In this document: piece after piece, positions 22,119-32,303 of the stretch
How positions within the stretch are numbered: position 1 is the stretch's first letter
Layout of the letters: each line of letters starts with the position of its first letter
Assembly (NCBI GenBank): GCA_001599595.1
Contig: BCHH01000011.1
Span: 951,894 to 1,015,893 of the forward strand
DNA length: 64,000 nt
From: Beverwykella pulmonaria
Lineage: Eukaryota; Ascomycota; Dothideomycetes; Pleosporales; Melanommataceae
Direction of reading: 5' to 3'
Translations under genes and position numbers: made by a program
Notes under the pieces: generated by a model
What the model saw: only the letters and a program-made list of their open reading frames with translations
Databases searched by the model: none
What the model was told of the DNA's origin: nothing

Positions 22119-23866
22119 CTAAAGAATATAACGGAATTGCGGATTCTAGTTAACTGTCAGCGTCATGGCAGCGAGGAGAAGCGGTCTTCGAGCTCTTACC
22201 TTTCTATCTGTGAGATCATCCTCATATGCATTCTCAAATCCTTCCAGAGTACCTGTCTGATCGCGCTTCCTATTCTCCCACATACAGATGCCTCTGTAAA
22301 CCAATGCTAGAAGACCAGCAACGATAGCCGAGATTGTAACAACAATAAACGCAGGCACATATCTTGGTGCGTCTGCGGGCTTGAATATGAGTGGACCTAC
22401 AAAATTCCCTTGAAAATGTGTCAGTGGTGGGGTGGATGGGTTAGAAGACGTAACATACCGAGGCAGTATCCGATATAGAGACCAGACGAAGCGACGGAAC
22501 GCTTAGTATACCCGGCCGTGTTAGCAAGCGACAGGCCCATTAGAACAGCATATCCTGCGCCAGTGGTTGGTAGAATGTAGCATGCAAAAAGGAGCGCCCC
22601 AGTCTGCTTTATTGGCAACAGCCAGAGTAGTAGCGCTGCAATCGTTGTCCCAACTTGGCACATGAATATCAAGCCAGCTCGCAGGTTAGTGTACTTGTAG
22701 CACAAATACGGAACCAGAAGCTGCATAGTGCCAGCATACGCTCCAGCGGGCATGACGAGCAGGAGGGAGTTCAGCGTAGAGAATCCGAAGCTGTTGATAA
22801 TAATAGGAACAAAAGTTGAGATGGGGCCGTTGGCTATCATAGAGAGGAAGGCAACGAGGAATACCAGCCAGAATTTGATATCCATCAACAGTTCACTGAT
22901 CTGCTCTCTTTTCAGATGTATATTCCGAACGCCGGAATTATTGGTGCGGAGACGTGCGACCGCGATGTAGCGTTGGCGTTCATTGAAACCTTTCGCGCGC
23001 ACTGGATCTGGCGGAAGGATGAAGAAGAGGGCGATTCCCCAAACAATGGTGAGTGCACCAGCGAAAAGATACATATATTTCCAAGGGTGTAAGGCCCCCT
23101 TAGCTTGACCGAAGGCATAGTTGATGAGAGGACTAAAGATGGACACGTATCCGGTGCACGAGTACCATATTCCCATTCTGAGGGCTTGCTCATTCTTCTT
23201 GTAGAAGCTTCCCTGCGCAGATAGTTAGACAAAAAGATTATAAGATATAATGAGATGGGACTCATACCACAATCATCATAAACATCGGGCTGATACCGCT
23301 TTCCAAGAAACCAAGGAAGAATCGCTGAGCATAGAGCGCTTGGTAGTTGTGGCAGGCAGTGGTAAGAATTAGACATATTCCCCAAACTGTGACGATGACT
23401 GACGCAATCCGTTCGATAGGAAATCTTTGAGCGAGAATCATGGCTGGATATGCGCCGACGATGAATCCTAGATAGAAGATCGCTGCAGAGAAGGAATACC
23501 GGTTGCCTTTAGTCAATTCCAGGTCCGTTCGTAGTCCGAAGAGTGCCTTCCTTCAAGTCAGTCTAAATACAACGCATGTTGACGAGTACATGGACATACT
23601 GCTTGCGAAAGCATCGCTTTATCGTAGTACTGCAGCCCATAGGTGATGCACAATACGGGCATGAGTCTGAAGTCGATGATTCGCTGCACCTGCTTCTCCT
23701 CCTTTTCCGTCCAGGTCTCTTCTCCAGCATAGGCGGCCAGCACTTTGAGCGCTTCGTCCTGGTGGACGGTGTCGATGGTGGTGAGTTTGTTGTCATCCTC
23801 GATGTCTATGTCAGAGGTCTTTGCGTCCTCTGTCTGGATCTCCAGGGGCTTGTCGATGTTGGACAT
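22119..23866 (-). CDS. Major facilitator transporter, DAL5-like anion:cation symporter family
   Basis: Five exons on the minus strand: 23866-23600, 23546-23268, 23212-22459, 22408-22200 and a 27-bp last exon 22145-22119; 511 aa. Introns are 50-55 bp. The last tiny exon gives NPQFRYIL after DLTDRK, the usual end of this family, which supports it. About 12 membrane segments are visible, with the N-terminal signature YGLQYYDKAMLSQA and, later, GFLESGISPMFMMIV. Relatives take up organic anions, vitamins or breakdown products such as allantoate, so an import role fits. It is divergent from the lactonase-like hydrolase gene and lies beside the regulator. Confidence 0.9.
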
Positions 23867-24491
23867 GTTGACTTGACGATGATGAATTTAGTACAGCAAG
23901 AATGAATGAATGCAATTATTCGTGAAGTCCCAGGTGCGCTGGTGATCACTGAGGGGGTTATATGCAGTACCAGGTCTTCGGTTCACCTATACGCACGGCG
24001 CTCAGTCTAGCCATCTTGGCAAGCCCGTACTCTGGGGGAGATTGCGGAGCTGTGGGAGTGCGGAGAGCTGCCAGGCAAGGTTAGCGTATTTTGAGATAAT
24101 TGCGAATCGACTTTGGCCTTTCTGTTGACACAAAAATGAGCATAGAAGATGGCTAGGGTTCATCATTGGCGTGGTAGAGGAGCGAAAAACAATTACTCGT
24201 TTTCTGCGCTAGGCATTCCGGATTGGGGTTGCCGAGTATAAGCGATGGGTCTACAACAGTGAACGGTCTGGGGTCATGCATCTTGGGTCATGAATCTGCA
24301 GGAAATGGAGATAGTGTAGTGGAGAGTGTTAAAGTGCCTAATCTGGGGTTGCGGGGGAGTCGTCTCATACTCGGTTATTCCTTCTCAACCTTATTACGTC
24401 ATACATCACCACCTCTACCTCCTCAATATCGCACTGCTTCATACCATAACAATCCATCTCCAATTCACAATACTCAAAAAAGACCACAGAT
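23867..24491. promoter_or_regulatory. Divergent promoter region, transporter / MBL hydrolase
   Basis: 625 bp between diverging start codons. CCGGATTGGGG (24218-24228) and several CGG triplets are visible. The stretch before the hydrolase ATG is CT- and CA-rich, as is common for fungal transcript leaders. No defined operator can be assigned. Confidence 0.4.
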
Positions 24492-25577
24492 ATGTCCTCC
24501 AGCCCAACCCTCTCATTTCCCTCTGGCAATACTCCAGTGAATGTCAGCCTCATGAACCCTGTCAACTTTGGGCCTGCACAAATCCACCGTTTCATGGCCC
24601 CACCAGTCCCAGGTCTTGAGCAATTCGAAAAATCACCATCCTTCTCCTTCTTCATCGAGCATCCGTCAGGAAGAAAACTTGTATTTGATTTGAGTATACG
24701 AAAGGACTATCAAAACTACTCTAAAAAGATCGCGGAATATCTACCAACTACAAAGTACGACATCCAAGTGTCGAAGAATGTCGTGGAGATGCTGCAAGAG
24801 CAGGGAGTGAATCCGGAAGACATTGAAGCGGTCATATGGTCACATTGGCACTGGGATCACATTGGGGACCCGTCATCGTTTCCAGCCAGCGTTGACTTAG
24901 TAGTGGGCCAAGGTTTCAAAGAAGTGATGCTGCCAGGCTTTCCTGCGAACCCCGATTCTCCCATCCGAGAAAGTGACTACGCCAATCGAACGCTTCGCGA
25001 AATCACATTCGATTCGCATCAGAAAATTGGGCAATTCCCTGCACACGACTACTTTGGCGACGGGAGTTTCTACTTGCTCGACAGCCCTGGGCATGCAATT
25101 GGGCATCTGTGTGGACTGGCAAGAACGACAGCTGGAATGGGGACGGATACATTTGTGCTCCTGGGAGGAGATATCTGCCACTATGCTGGGATTTTTCGCC
25201 CTTCGAAACACCTCCCTGTTCCTGATACTATTACACCGCATCCATGCAACCACTTCCATCCCGAAATTCCATTCTGCCCCGGAAGCGCATTTAACGAACT
25301 CCAGAAATTAAGAGGTAGAGAGCCAAATGATACGCTGTACGACATGACATTCGGCGATAATATCCCACTTGCGACAAATACGATGGGGTGGCTGCAGGCA
25401 TTGGACTGTGATGAAAATATCTTCACCATTATTGCGCACGATTCTACCGTCAGGGATGGCGTTGAGCATTTCCCCAAGACTCTTAATAATTGGAAAGAGA
25501 GGGGATGGGGCAAGTCGTTGAAGTGGGCCTTCTTCCGGGATCTAGAGACGTACTGGAAAGAAAAGGGCGTTGTCTGA
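24492..25577 (+). CDS. Metallo-beta-lactamase-fold hydrolase, lactonase-like
   Basis: Single exon, 361 aa. The zinc-binding motif HxHxDH is present as SHWHWDHIGD near residues 117-126. Further candidate ligands are His in DSPGHAIGH (about 202) and Asp in LLGGDICHY (about 227). There is no signal peptide, so it is probably cytosolic. The family includes lactonases and thioesterases; the SHWHWDHIGD form is that of the lactonase-like branch rather than the ACP-thioesterases that serve non-reducing PKSs. In this setting, opening a lactone made by a BVMO is the most attractive role (inference). It lies head to head with the transporter. Confidence 0.85.
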   Translation: MSSSPTLSFPSGNTPVNVSLMNPVNFGPAQIHRFMAPPVPGLEQFEKSPSFSFFIEHPSGRKLVFDLSIRKDYQNYSKKIAEYLPTTKYDIQVSKNVVEMLQEQGVNPEDIEAVIWSHWHWDHIGDPSSFPASVDLVVGQGFKEVMLPGFPANPDSPIRESDYANRTLREITFDSHQKIGQFPAHDYFGDGSFYLLDSPGHAIGHLCGLARTTAGMGTDTFVLLGGDICHYAGIFRPSKHLPVPDTITPHPCNHFHPEIPFCPGSAFNELQKLRGREPNDTLYDMTFGDNIPLATNTMGWLQALDCDENIFTIIAHDSTVRDGVEHFPKTLNNWKERGWGKSLKWAFFRDLETYWKEKGVV

Positions 25578-26018
25578 GATAGTTAAGATCAAAATACATG
25601 AACACAGAGCTTCAACCACCACACGATGGGATCAATCAGCTCCAGAGCCTTCATTCAGGAACATGCCTGCAGACTGAATCGCCATCGACATCTGGGCCAC
25701 ATTATCCGGTATAATTAATCAGGCGCTTTCGGTGGAACGTAAACATTGGGACTAGCGAACTGCTAGTATGGTCCACCTGTGCACGCGTCAAGCCACGAAT
25801 CGGTATTCCCAAAGCGTATTGCCATTTCTCCGCACAGCCCGCTGCCGTGGATGCGGGGAACCCGAACCTGCAAGACGAACGGCAGTCGGAACTTCGAAAT
25901 ACGAGGCTGCAGAACTACAGCGTCGTACTGATAAACCCAAAAGTTATCAACAGTCCTTCTAGAACGAATTGCCTATCCCACATCTATCTCCCACGGCAAT
26001 ATACTCTTTTTCTCCATT
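25578..26018. promoter_or_regulatory. Promoter region of BVMO 2
   Basis: 441 bp between tandem plus-strand genes. An open frame (25847-26236) runs through it but shows no family signal and overlaps the next gene in another frame. Confidence 0.35.
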
Positions 26019-27734
26019 ATGGTTGGACCACTCAATGCTGCACAACCAGCGACGCTGGACTCGTCGCTAGACTACGATGTCCTTATTATTGGCGCTGGCC
26101 AAAGCGGCATGTATTCACTGTACCGCATGCGCGAGCTCGGCCTGAAAACTCGAGTTTTCGAAGCCGGGTCTGGAGAAGGTGGAACATGGTTTTGGTACTT
26201 TTAGAACTCCTGGCTTCCACCATACCTTCTAGCTAACGAAATGAGGAACAAATACCCCGGCGCTCGCTTCGACTCCGAATCATACTCATACATCTTCTCG
26301 TTTTCTCAAGAGCTACTCGACGAATGGGACTGGACGGAGCACTTCGCAGGGCAGGCCGAGACCCTTCGTTACTGCCAGTTCTTCGCACAGAAGTTCGATC
26401 TGAAGCGCGATATGCAGTTCAATACTTCCATCGTATCCGCGCACTGGCGGGAAGATTCAAAATCGTGGATCTTAACAGATGGCACAGGGAGGACGTACAC
26501 ATCACGGTTCGTGATCACAGCCATGGGCATATTGAACAAGGCTACACTGCCGAATATCCCCGGTGTACACGATTTCAAGGGTCTTGGATTCCACACCTCA
26601 CGATGGCCCGACAACGCGAGTACGCTGAACGGGAAGCGAGTCGGCATAATTGGTACAGGCGCAACCGCCATCCAAACCATCCAAGAAATCAAGAAAACTG
26701 TCGGCACATTAACCGTCTTCCAACGCACACCAAACTGGACGGCCCCCCTCCGCAACACCAAAATCACACGCGAAGAAATGGACACAATCCGCAAACAATA
26801 CCCGACGATATTTCAAAACTGTCTCGACAGCTACGCATGCTTCATCCACCAGTCGGATCCCCGAAAAACATTCGACGTCACACCTGAGGAGCGAGAACAG
26901 CACTATGAAGATATATACTCACAGGCTGGGTTCTCCAAGTGGCTGAAGAACTTTGCGGATCTAGGCACTGATCGGAAGGCCAATGAGCTTTTCAGCGCGT
27001 TCGTTGCGAATAAGATTAGGCAGCGCGTCAACGACCCCGCGGTAGCTGAGAAGCTCATTCCGAAGAACCACGGGTTTGGAACGAGGAGAGTGCCGCTGGA
27101 AGGCGGGTACTACGAGGCTTTTAACCAGCCCAACATCCGCCTTGTCGACATCAATGAGAACCCCATCGAGCGGATAACGGAATCGGGTATCAAGACGCAG
27201 GACGAGGAGTTTGAATTTGACATCATCATCTATGCGACCGGCTTCGATGCTGTAACAGGTTCTTTCGCTGCTGTTGACTTCCGCGGCATCGGCGGGAAGA
27301 AGTTGACTGATGAATGGAGCTCGGGAATTCGCACTTACTTAGGTCTTACTGTTCTCGATTTCCCAAATATGTTTATGATCATGGGCCCACACCAGATGTT
27401 CGGCAATATTCCGCGGAGCATCGAGTACGCGGTGGGATGGGTGGCAGATTTCATCGAGCATTGTGTGAAGGAAGGCATAGTGGAGGCTCAGTGTACAGAG
27501 AAGGGGGTGCAGAGTTGGACGGAACACGTGCACGAATGTGCGAAGGGGTTGTTGAGCAATGAGGTGGATAGCTGGATGACAGGGGTAAACAAAAATGTGA
27601 AGGGGAAGCAGAAGAGGACGGTTGCAAGATATAATGGCCCTGCACCCGGGTATCGGAAGAGGTGTGATGAAGTGAAGGCACGGGGGTATGAAGATTTGAA
27701 AATGGTGAGAGCCGTGGATAGAGTGAGGCTGTAG
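26019..27734 (+). CDS. FAD-dependent Baeyer-Villiger-type monooxygenase 2
   Basis: Two exons: 26019-26194 and 26246-27734 (intron 51 bp, branch GCTAAC); 554 aa. FAD loop GAGQSGM near residue 25, then GGTWFW joined by splicing to NKYPGARFD. The BVMO fingerprint is present as FKGLGFHTSRWP, the NADPH loop as GTGATAIQ, and the late motif as YATGFDA. Length and architecture match classic cyclohexanone-monooxygenase-like enzymes, and it lacks the long N-terminal extension of BVMO 1, so the two are not a recent tandem duplicate. It should act on a cyclic or linear ketone with NADPH and O2. No defects were seen. Confidence 0.92.
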
Positions 27735-28091
27735 AGTGACTTGGTGTAGTTGGGTTCTCAGATTACTTTTTAAATCAGATGATTCAAGATTATCTTTAGA
27801 ATACTTCTATTGCTGCCTTCCTACCGTAGTTCGGTACCGAATATCTCTTAAAAACATTATCTCCTCAATACTTACAGTATGCAGATGCTGTAACCTAGCC
27901 CCTCTAGTTCAAACCCATGAACAAATATAGGTCTTTTTTTATTTAACGTACAGTGCAATTTCTCAGTGCTGCATACTATGTCTGTGTATATTTTCTCTTC
28001 AAACGCCGTTTTATGCTCAACCCTACATTCCTCTGCTCAAATACACATTCTTTCACCTCTAGTTCACTGTTTTTCCAACTACCCAAAACCC
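27735..28091. other. Convergent 3' spacer, T-rich
   Basis: 357 bp between the 3' ends of BVMO 2 and the second SDR. It is AT-rich with several T runs (for example at 27933-27945), as expected for 3' ends. No gene is seen. Confidence 0.4.
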
Positions 28092-29063
28092 TTAACCATT
28101 AATACTAGCAGCCTTTGTCATCCCAATCCCGACGGCTGCGGTCGTACCAGCATCAACCGGTAAGATCGCCCCCGTAATCCACCTCGCATGGTCACTGGCC
28201 AGGAACGCCACTGCACACGCTGCATCCCAGCCATTCCCTTCCGTTCCAAGCAGACTTCGTTTTCTTCGTGCCTCGCGAGCCTCGTCACTCATTCCATTAG
28301 CGTACATCATCGGTGTGTAGAGCATCTGAGCTGATTAGCAGGTGGTCTTCCATAACATGGCAAAAAAGCGATGAACTAGGATAGATAGAAAATCGGAATG
28401 GATCCCAAGAGAAATATCAAGAGCAGGGTAACCACTTACACCAGGACAAACACAATTGACTCTGATCCCCTGCTCCGCATGATGTGCGGCCATCGCCCTC
28501 GTCATATTCACCACCGCCCCCTTGCTCGTCGGATACAGAAGATGCGGGGTTCCCCCCTTGAGCCCCGCCACAGACCCCATATTCACAATCGCGCCCTTCA
28601 TCTCTTGCCCTTCTTTGTGTAGTTGCATAGCAGGCACACTGTACTTTGCCATCTGCACCATACTGCTGACATTGATCTCCAACCCTCTTGCCCACGCAGC
28701 CATGTCAACATCCACGGCCGTGCCTGCTGCGCCTCCTATCCCGACGTTATTCACTAGGATGTCCAGGCGTCCGAATTCTTTTAAAGCAGTGTTGACGGCG
28801 GCCTCACAATCGCTCTCTTTCGTTACATCCGAGTGCAGCGCGAGCGCTCGCCCGTACCCAGGCTTTCCCGACGCCATTTCAGCGGTTTTCTGCGCCCAAT
28901 CGAGGTTGAGATCAAGACACAGAACATGGCAGCCCTCGGAGGAAAGCATGATGGAAATAGCACGGCCGTTGCCGATCCCGTCTCCTGCGCAGCCGGCGCC
29001 GGTGACGATCGCGACTTTGTCTTTTAGGCCGCGGGGTGGAGGACTTTTGGGTACTTCAGCCAT
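28092..29063 (-). CDS. Short-chain dehydrogenase/reductase 2
   Basis: Two exons on the minus strand: 29063-28440 and 28325-28092 (intron 114 bp, GTAAGT...GCTCAG); 285 aa. Motifs: TGAGCAGDGIGNGRA cofactor loop near residues 19-33, NNVG, catalytic Ser in GSVAG, YPTSK, and a C-terminal ITGAILPVDAG typical of classical SDRs. The upstream ATG at 29159 would add 32 residues that do not look like SDR sequence, so 29063 is preferred. It is divergent from the alpha/beta hydrolase gene. Likely role: alcohol/ketone interconversion; substrate unknown. Confidence 0.87.
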
Positions 29064-29451
29064 TTCCAGTCCTGTTCTTGGGGTTTTAGCTGAGAAAAGC
29101 GTGGTGGAGTTAGTGAGTGCGAGATGCACGTGACCGCGTACGAACGTATGCTTACACAAGTAACAAGCTCGACCCTTGCTCCTAAATGTATATAGCCCAC
29201 TTCGGAGCGTAAGTCGGCAAACCTTTGTATGGTGTAGCTCGTGGTAATAGACCTCGGAACGGAGATGTGCGGGGATAACGAGCTAATGGAGGGGTAGTAA
29301 ATGGCGCCAGCAATTCGTGAGGGAGTGTTGTGGCGAAACTTGCAGCATGCTTTAGGTACAGCCTGAACCTTTCGTTTTAGATCCTTTAAGTTCCCCTTCA
29401 CATTTTTTCCACAGAACGCTCAATATTGCACCATCATTTTCCTTGAGCACC
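29064..29451. promoter_or_regulatory. Divergent promoter region, SDR 2 / alpha/beta hydrolase
   Basis: 388 bp between diverging starts. A TATATA-like element near 29188-29194 lies about 125 bp before the SDR start, on the correct side for it. CGG-containing words are present (TCGGAGCG near 29204, CGGAACGGAG near 29253). Confidence 0.45.
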
Positions 29452-30522
29452 ATGGCAGATTTCTCCTCCTACGCCGGCCCCTCCGCCGAATGGCTTGCCG
29501 TTGAAAAGACCCTGCCCTCCCTAACCTTCAACCTCACGCAATCCATTCAAGACCTCAAAGTGAGCGTGAATACTGACCGCGAAGAAGCCGCAGCAAAGGC
29601 CATGCAGACCCTCGCCTCAAAAGTGCACATCAAAGACCACTCCATCCTGACGCGTGACTCGGCCCACGTCGAAGCAAGATCCTACAGACCAAAATCCAAA
29701 CCTCTGGACGAGAAACTCCCTGTGTACCTCTTCTTCCACGGCGGGGGATTCTTCTTTGGCACCATCAACAGCAACGACGCTACCTGCGCACAGATAGCGA
29801 TTGATCTCGACATCGTGGTCGTGAATGTGAACTATAGGCATACGCCCGAGCATACTTTCCCCATGGCATGGAACGATTCGCAAGATGCCTTTGCATGGTT
29901 GCACCAGCACATGTCCGACGTCGGAGGCGACGCGAATAAAGTCGTTGTGGGCGGAATATCAGCCGGGGGCCAACTCACGGCCAGTCTGGTCCTAGAGAAA
30001 CATCTGGGCAAAGCGCTGACTGAGTTCCCGCCTATCGCTGGGCAAATTCTATTAATTCCTGCGCTAGCGCATGTGGATACGTATAAAGATGGTCCGCTGA
30101 AGCGTATGAAGAGTCCTGAAATATCAAGCTATGCCGAGAACGAAAACGCACCTCTACTTCCCATGAAGGCTATACGGTTCTTCACCGATCTGCTGAAGAC
30201 AGGGATTCCAGATTTGACGGACACGAAGCTAAATCCGGGATTAGCAACGAAAGAGGAGGTCAAGGGAATGCCGCCAGCAGTGTTTGGGATCGCCAGTCTG
30301 GATCCGCTAAGGGATGAGGCGCTGCTGTACGCGCAGACATTGGCAGAGGCAGGCGTGCCGACGCAGATTATTCTGTTCAAGGGCGTACCGCATGGGTTTA
30401 GACGGTTTGGGAGTGAGTTGAAGGCGTCGCAGCATTGGGATGATACAACGGAGCAAGGGATTCTGTGGGCCTTAGAGAAGCCGGAGGGGACGGGGAAGTT
30501 TGATGTTGTTGTAAAGGAATAA
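29452..30522 (+). CDS. Alpha/beta hydrolase, HSL/esterase-like (fold 3)
   Basis: Single exon, 356 aa. The ATG at 29452 sits in a strong CACCATGG context. The oxyanion motif HGGG is near residues 96-99. The nucleophile elbow is GISAGG (about 168-173), the acid Asp lies in SLDPLRDEA (about 284-292) and the catalytic His in GVPHGF (about 311). This is the complete triad of hormone-sensitive-lipase-type esterases. There is no signal peptide, so it is probably cytosolic. The family hydrolyses short esters and lactones, which would suit cleavage of a BVMO product. It is divergent from SDR 2 and ends 49 bp from the ADH gene, tail to tail. Confidence 0.9.
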   Translation: MADFSSYAGPSAEWLAVEKTLPSLTFNLTQSIQDLKVSVNTDREEAAAKAMQTLASKVHIKDHSILTRDSAHVEARSYRPKSKPLDEKLPVYLFFHGGGFFFGTINSNDATCAQIAIDLDIVVVNVNYRHTPEHTFPMAWNDSQDAFAWLHQHMSDVGGDANKVVVGGISAGGQLTASLVLEKHLGKALTEFPPIAGQILLIPALAHVDTYKDGPLKRMKSPEISSYAENENAPLLPMKAIRFFTDLLKTGIPDLTDTKLNPGLATKEEVKGMPPAVFGIASLDPLRDEALLYAQTLAEAGVPTQIILFKGVPHGFRRFGSELKASQHWDDTTEQGILWALEKPEGTGKFDVVVKE

Positions 30523-30571
30523 AAATACATTGCATCTGTAGATTTTCTAACAAATGGAAAAAAGTAAACCA

Positions 30572-31778
30572 TCACGTGTGCAGCAGAGCTATTCGTCCCG
30601 TAACCTTCCCAGCTTCGAGCTCTTTCAATACCCTTGGAAAATCCGCAAGTTTTCCGTCGATGACCATAGGTTTCAATACACCTTGCGCAATCAGGTCCAG
30701 CGCCTCCTTTAAATCTCTGGTCTGTCCGCCATACGAGAAGATGATACTCAGCCTCTTTCGGATACCGACCTTCATATGCACCGTATTTTCGTGGTTCAGT
30801 GTGCCAACGCAAAGCATCCTACCGGCACTACGCACTGTCCGAATATCAGCACCCCGCGCAAAGGCACATCAAACCTTATAACAAACGAGAACAGAGAGTG
30901 ACAAAAAAAAACATACCGATGTACTGTCCGTCCGTAAAAGTCTGCTTCGTCCCCACAAAATCCGCAATCACATCGATCTTTCCATTCCACCCATTATCTA
31001 CCACCCACTCCTGGACGCTCTTCCCAACAGGGACACAATCTTCTTTCGGCACACCAATTCTAACCGCTTCGTCTAGGTTCTCCTGCTTCACGTCACTGAC
31101 CAGTACCTTCGCTCCAATCTCCCTTATAATCTGCAACGCATTGAAACCCAATCCACCGAGCCCGAACAAAAACACTGTCTCTGTTGCCTTGATCTCCCCT
31201 CTTCGATGAATGGCGTGGTACGCAGTGGTCACTGCATCGGTAGCTACAGCAGCCTGACTTGGAGTCACCCCTTTGGGGATCTTCACTGCGCCGCGGACAT
31301 CGATTGTTGCGTACGGTGCGTAGAAACCATCCTGACCGATGCCTGAGTGGTGCCCTTTAGCACAGATTTGTTGCAGCTCTCTGCTGCACTCTGGGCAATC
31401 CTCCTCCCCGCATCCTGGAACCGCCAATAGTGCTATCTCATCCCCGATCTTGAATTCTGAATCTGCCGGAACTTCGGATCCGATAGCGACGATGGTGCCG
31501 GATCCTTCGTGGCCGAGGGTGAAGGCCGGTTGGAACCATGCCGACTGTACTTCGTTGGTCAAGAGGTTGTGATCTGATCGGCAGACACCTGAAGCTATCA
31601 GTTTGACGAGGAAGCCTGTTGGCGGAACGCTGGGGACGGGGATTTCTTCCCACACCTGTCCAATATCAGATTCCGAAGAGTCCAGGATCGATGCGAATTG
31701 GAATAAATGACTTACAGCTTCCATATTCCCCTTGTGCTTTCTCCAGGCATGCATTGTCGACGGAATAGCGGTAGACAT
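30572..31778 (-). CDS. Zinc-dependent alcohol dehydrogenase (MDR family)
   Basis: Three exons on the minus strand: 31778-31716, 31655-30917, 30834-30572; 354 aa. Introns are 60 and 82 bp. The first is a multiple of three and stays open, but removing it restores the short loop between MEA and VWEEIPVP. Catalytic-zinc residues: Cys in SGVCRSDH and the GHEGSG motif. Structural-zinc cysteines: CGEEDCPECSRELQQIC. The cofactor fold has GLGGLGFNA. The family oxidises primary or secondary alcohols with NAD. In a Baeyer-Villiger route it could oxidise the hydroxy acid freed after ring opening (inference). Confidence 0.9.
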
Positions 31779-32303
31779 GGTGAGTTCAATTTGATGTAGT
31801 GATCCAGTGTAGGTGCTCTGATGCTGTCGTTGTGTTTCTCAGAATCTTGGAGGGTGCAGCTAGCTCTCCAACCTTAACAAGCACACGTATGTTTACAGGG
31901 TTCACGCGCATATGCTTACACTCAGCGCTATGCCCTATGTAGGTATACCGGAGGTACCGAAGAGCTTCCCCGCACCGTGGGGTCTGACCGACCGAGAATG
32001 GCACACCTCACTAGCGTGTTGAGAACAATCCAAAAGGAGGTAAAATAGAGTAAATTCTTGGAAGGATAACCATGCTACCATTGTTGGTTTGTGTGAAAAC
32101 CCAGGTACGTGAAAAAAAGCAATCCCAAACTTGCCGTGAACATGAACATTGTCAATCTTCAATCGTGCGATTGTGATGGATTAAATGATAGCATGTCGTG
32201 CAATTTCGTATCCTTGCGTATGTCGAATGGTGGACTCTGATGTGCAAATTTGTCAGAACAGAAAACCGCTGTTTTAGATCAGCGTTATAGATGCCTTCCA
32301 GTG
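31779..32303. promoter_or_regulatory. Spacer upstream of the ADH gene
   Basis: 525 bp holding the ADH promoter and the 3' end of the F-box gene. ACCGGAGGTACCG (31948-31960) pairs CGG-type half sites, but I cannot show it is functional. No gene is seen. Confidence 0.35.

Noticed and set aside
24492..25577. MBL hydrolase as the ACP thioesterase partner of the PKS
   Set aside because: Those partners serve non-reducing PKSs; the PKS here is highly reducing and 19 kb away, and the motif is lactonase-like.
29064..29159. Longer N-terminus of SDR 2 from an upstream ATG
   Set aside because: The extra 32 residues lack SDR character and lie in what is more likely the 5' leader.
29443..29451. Three-codon longer start of the alpha/beta hydrolase
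   Set aside because: It would begin at TTG; the ATG at 29452 has an excellent CACCATGG context.
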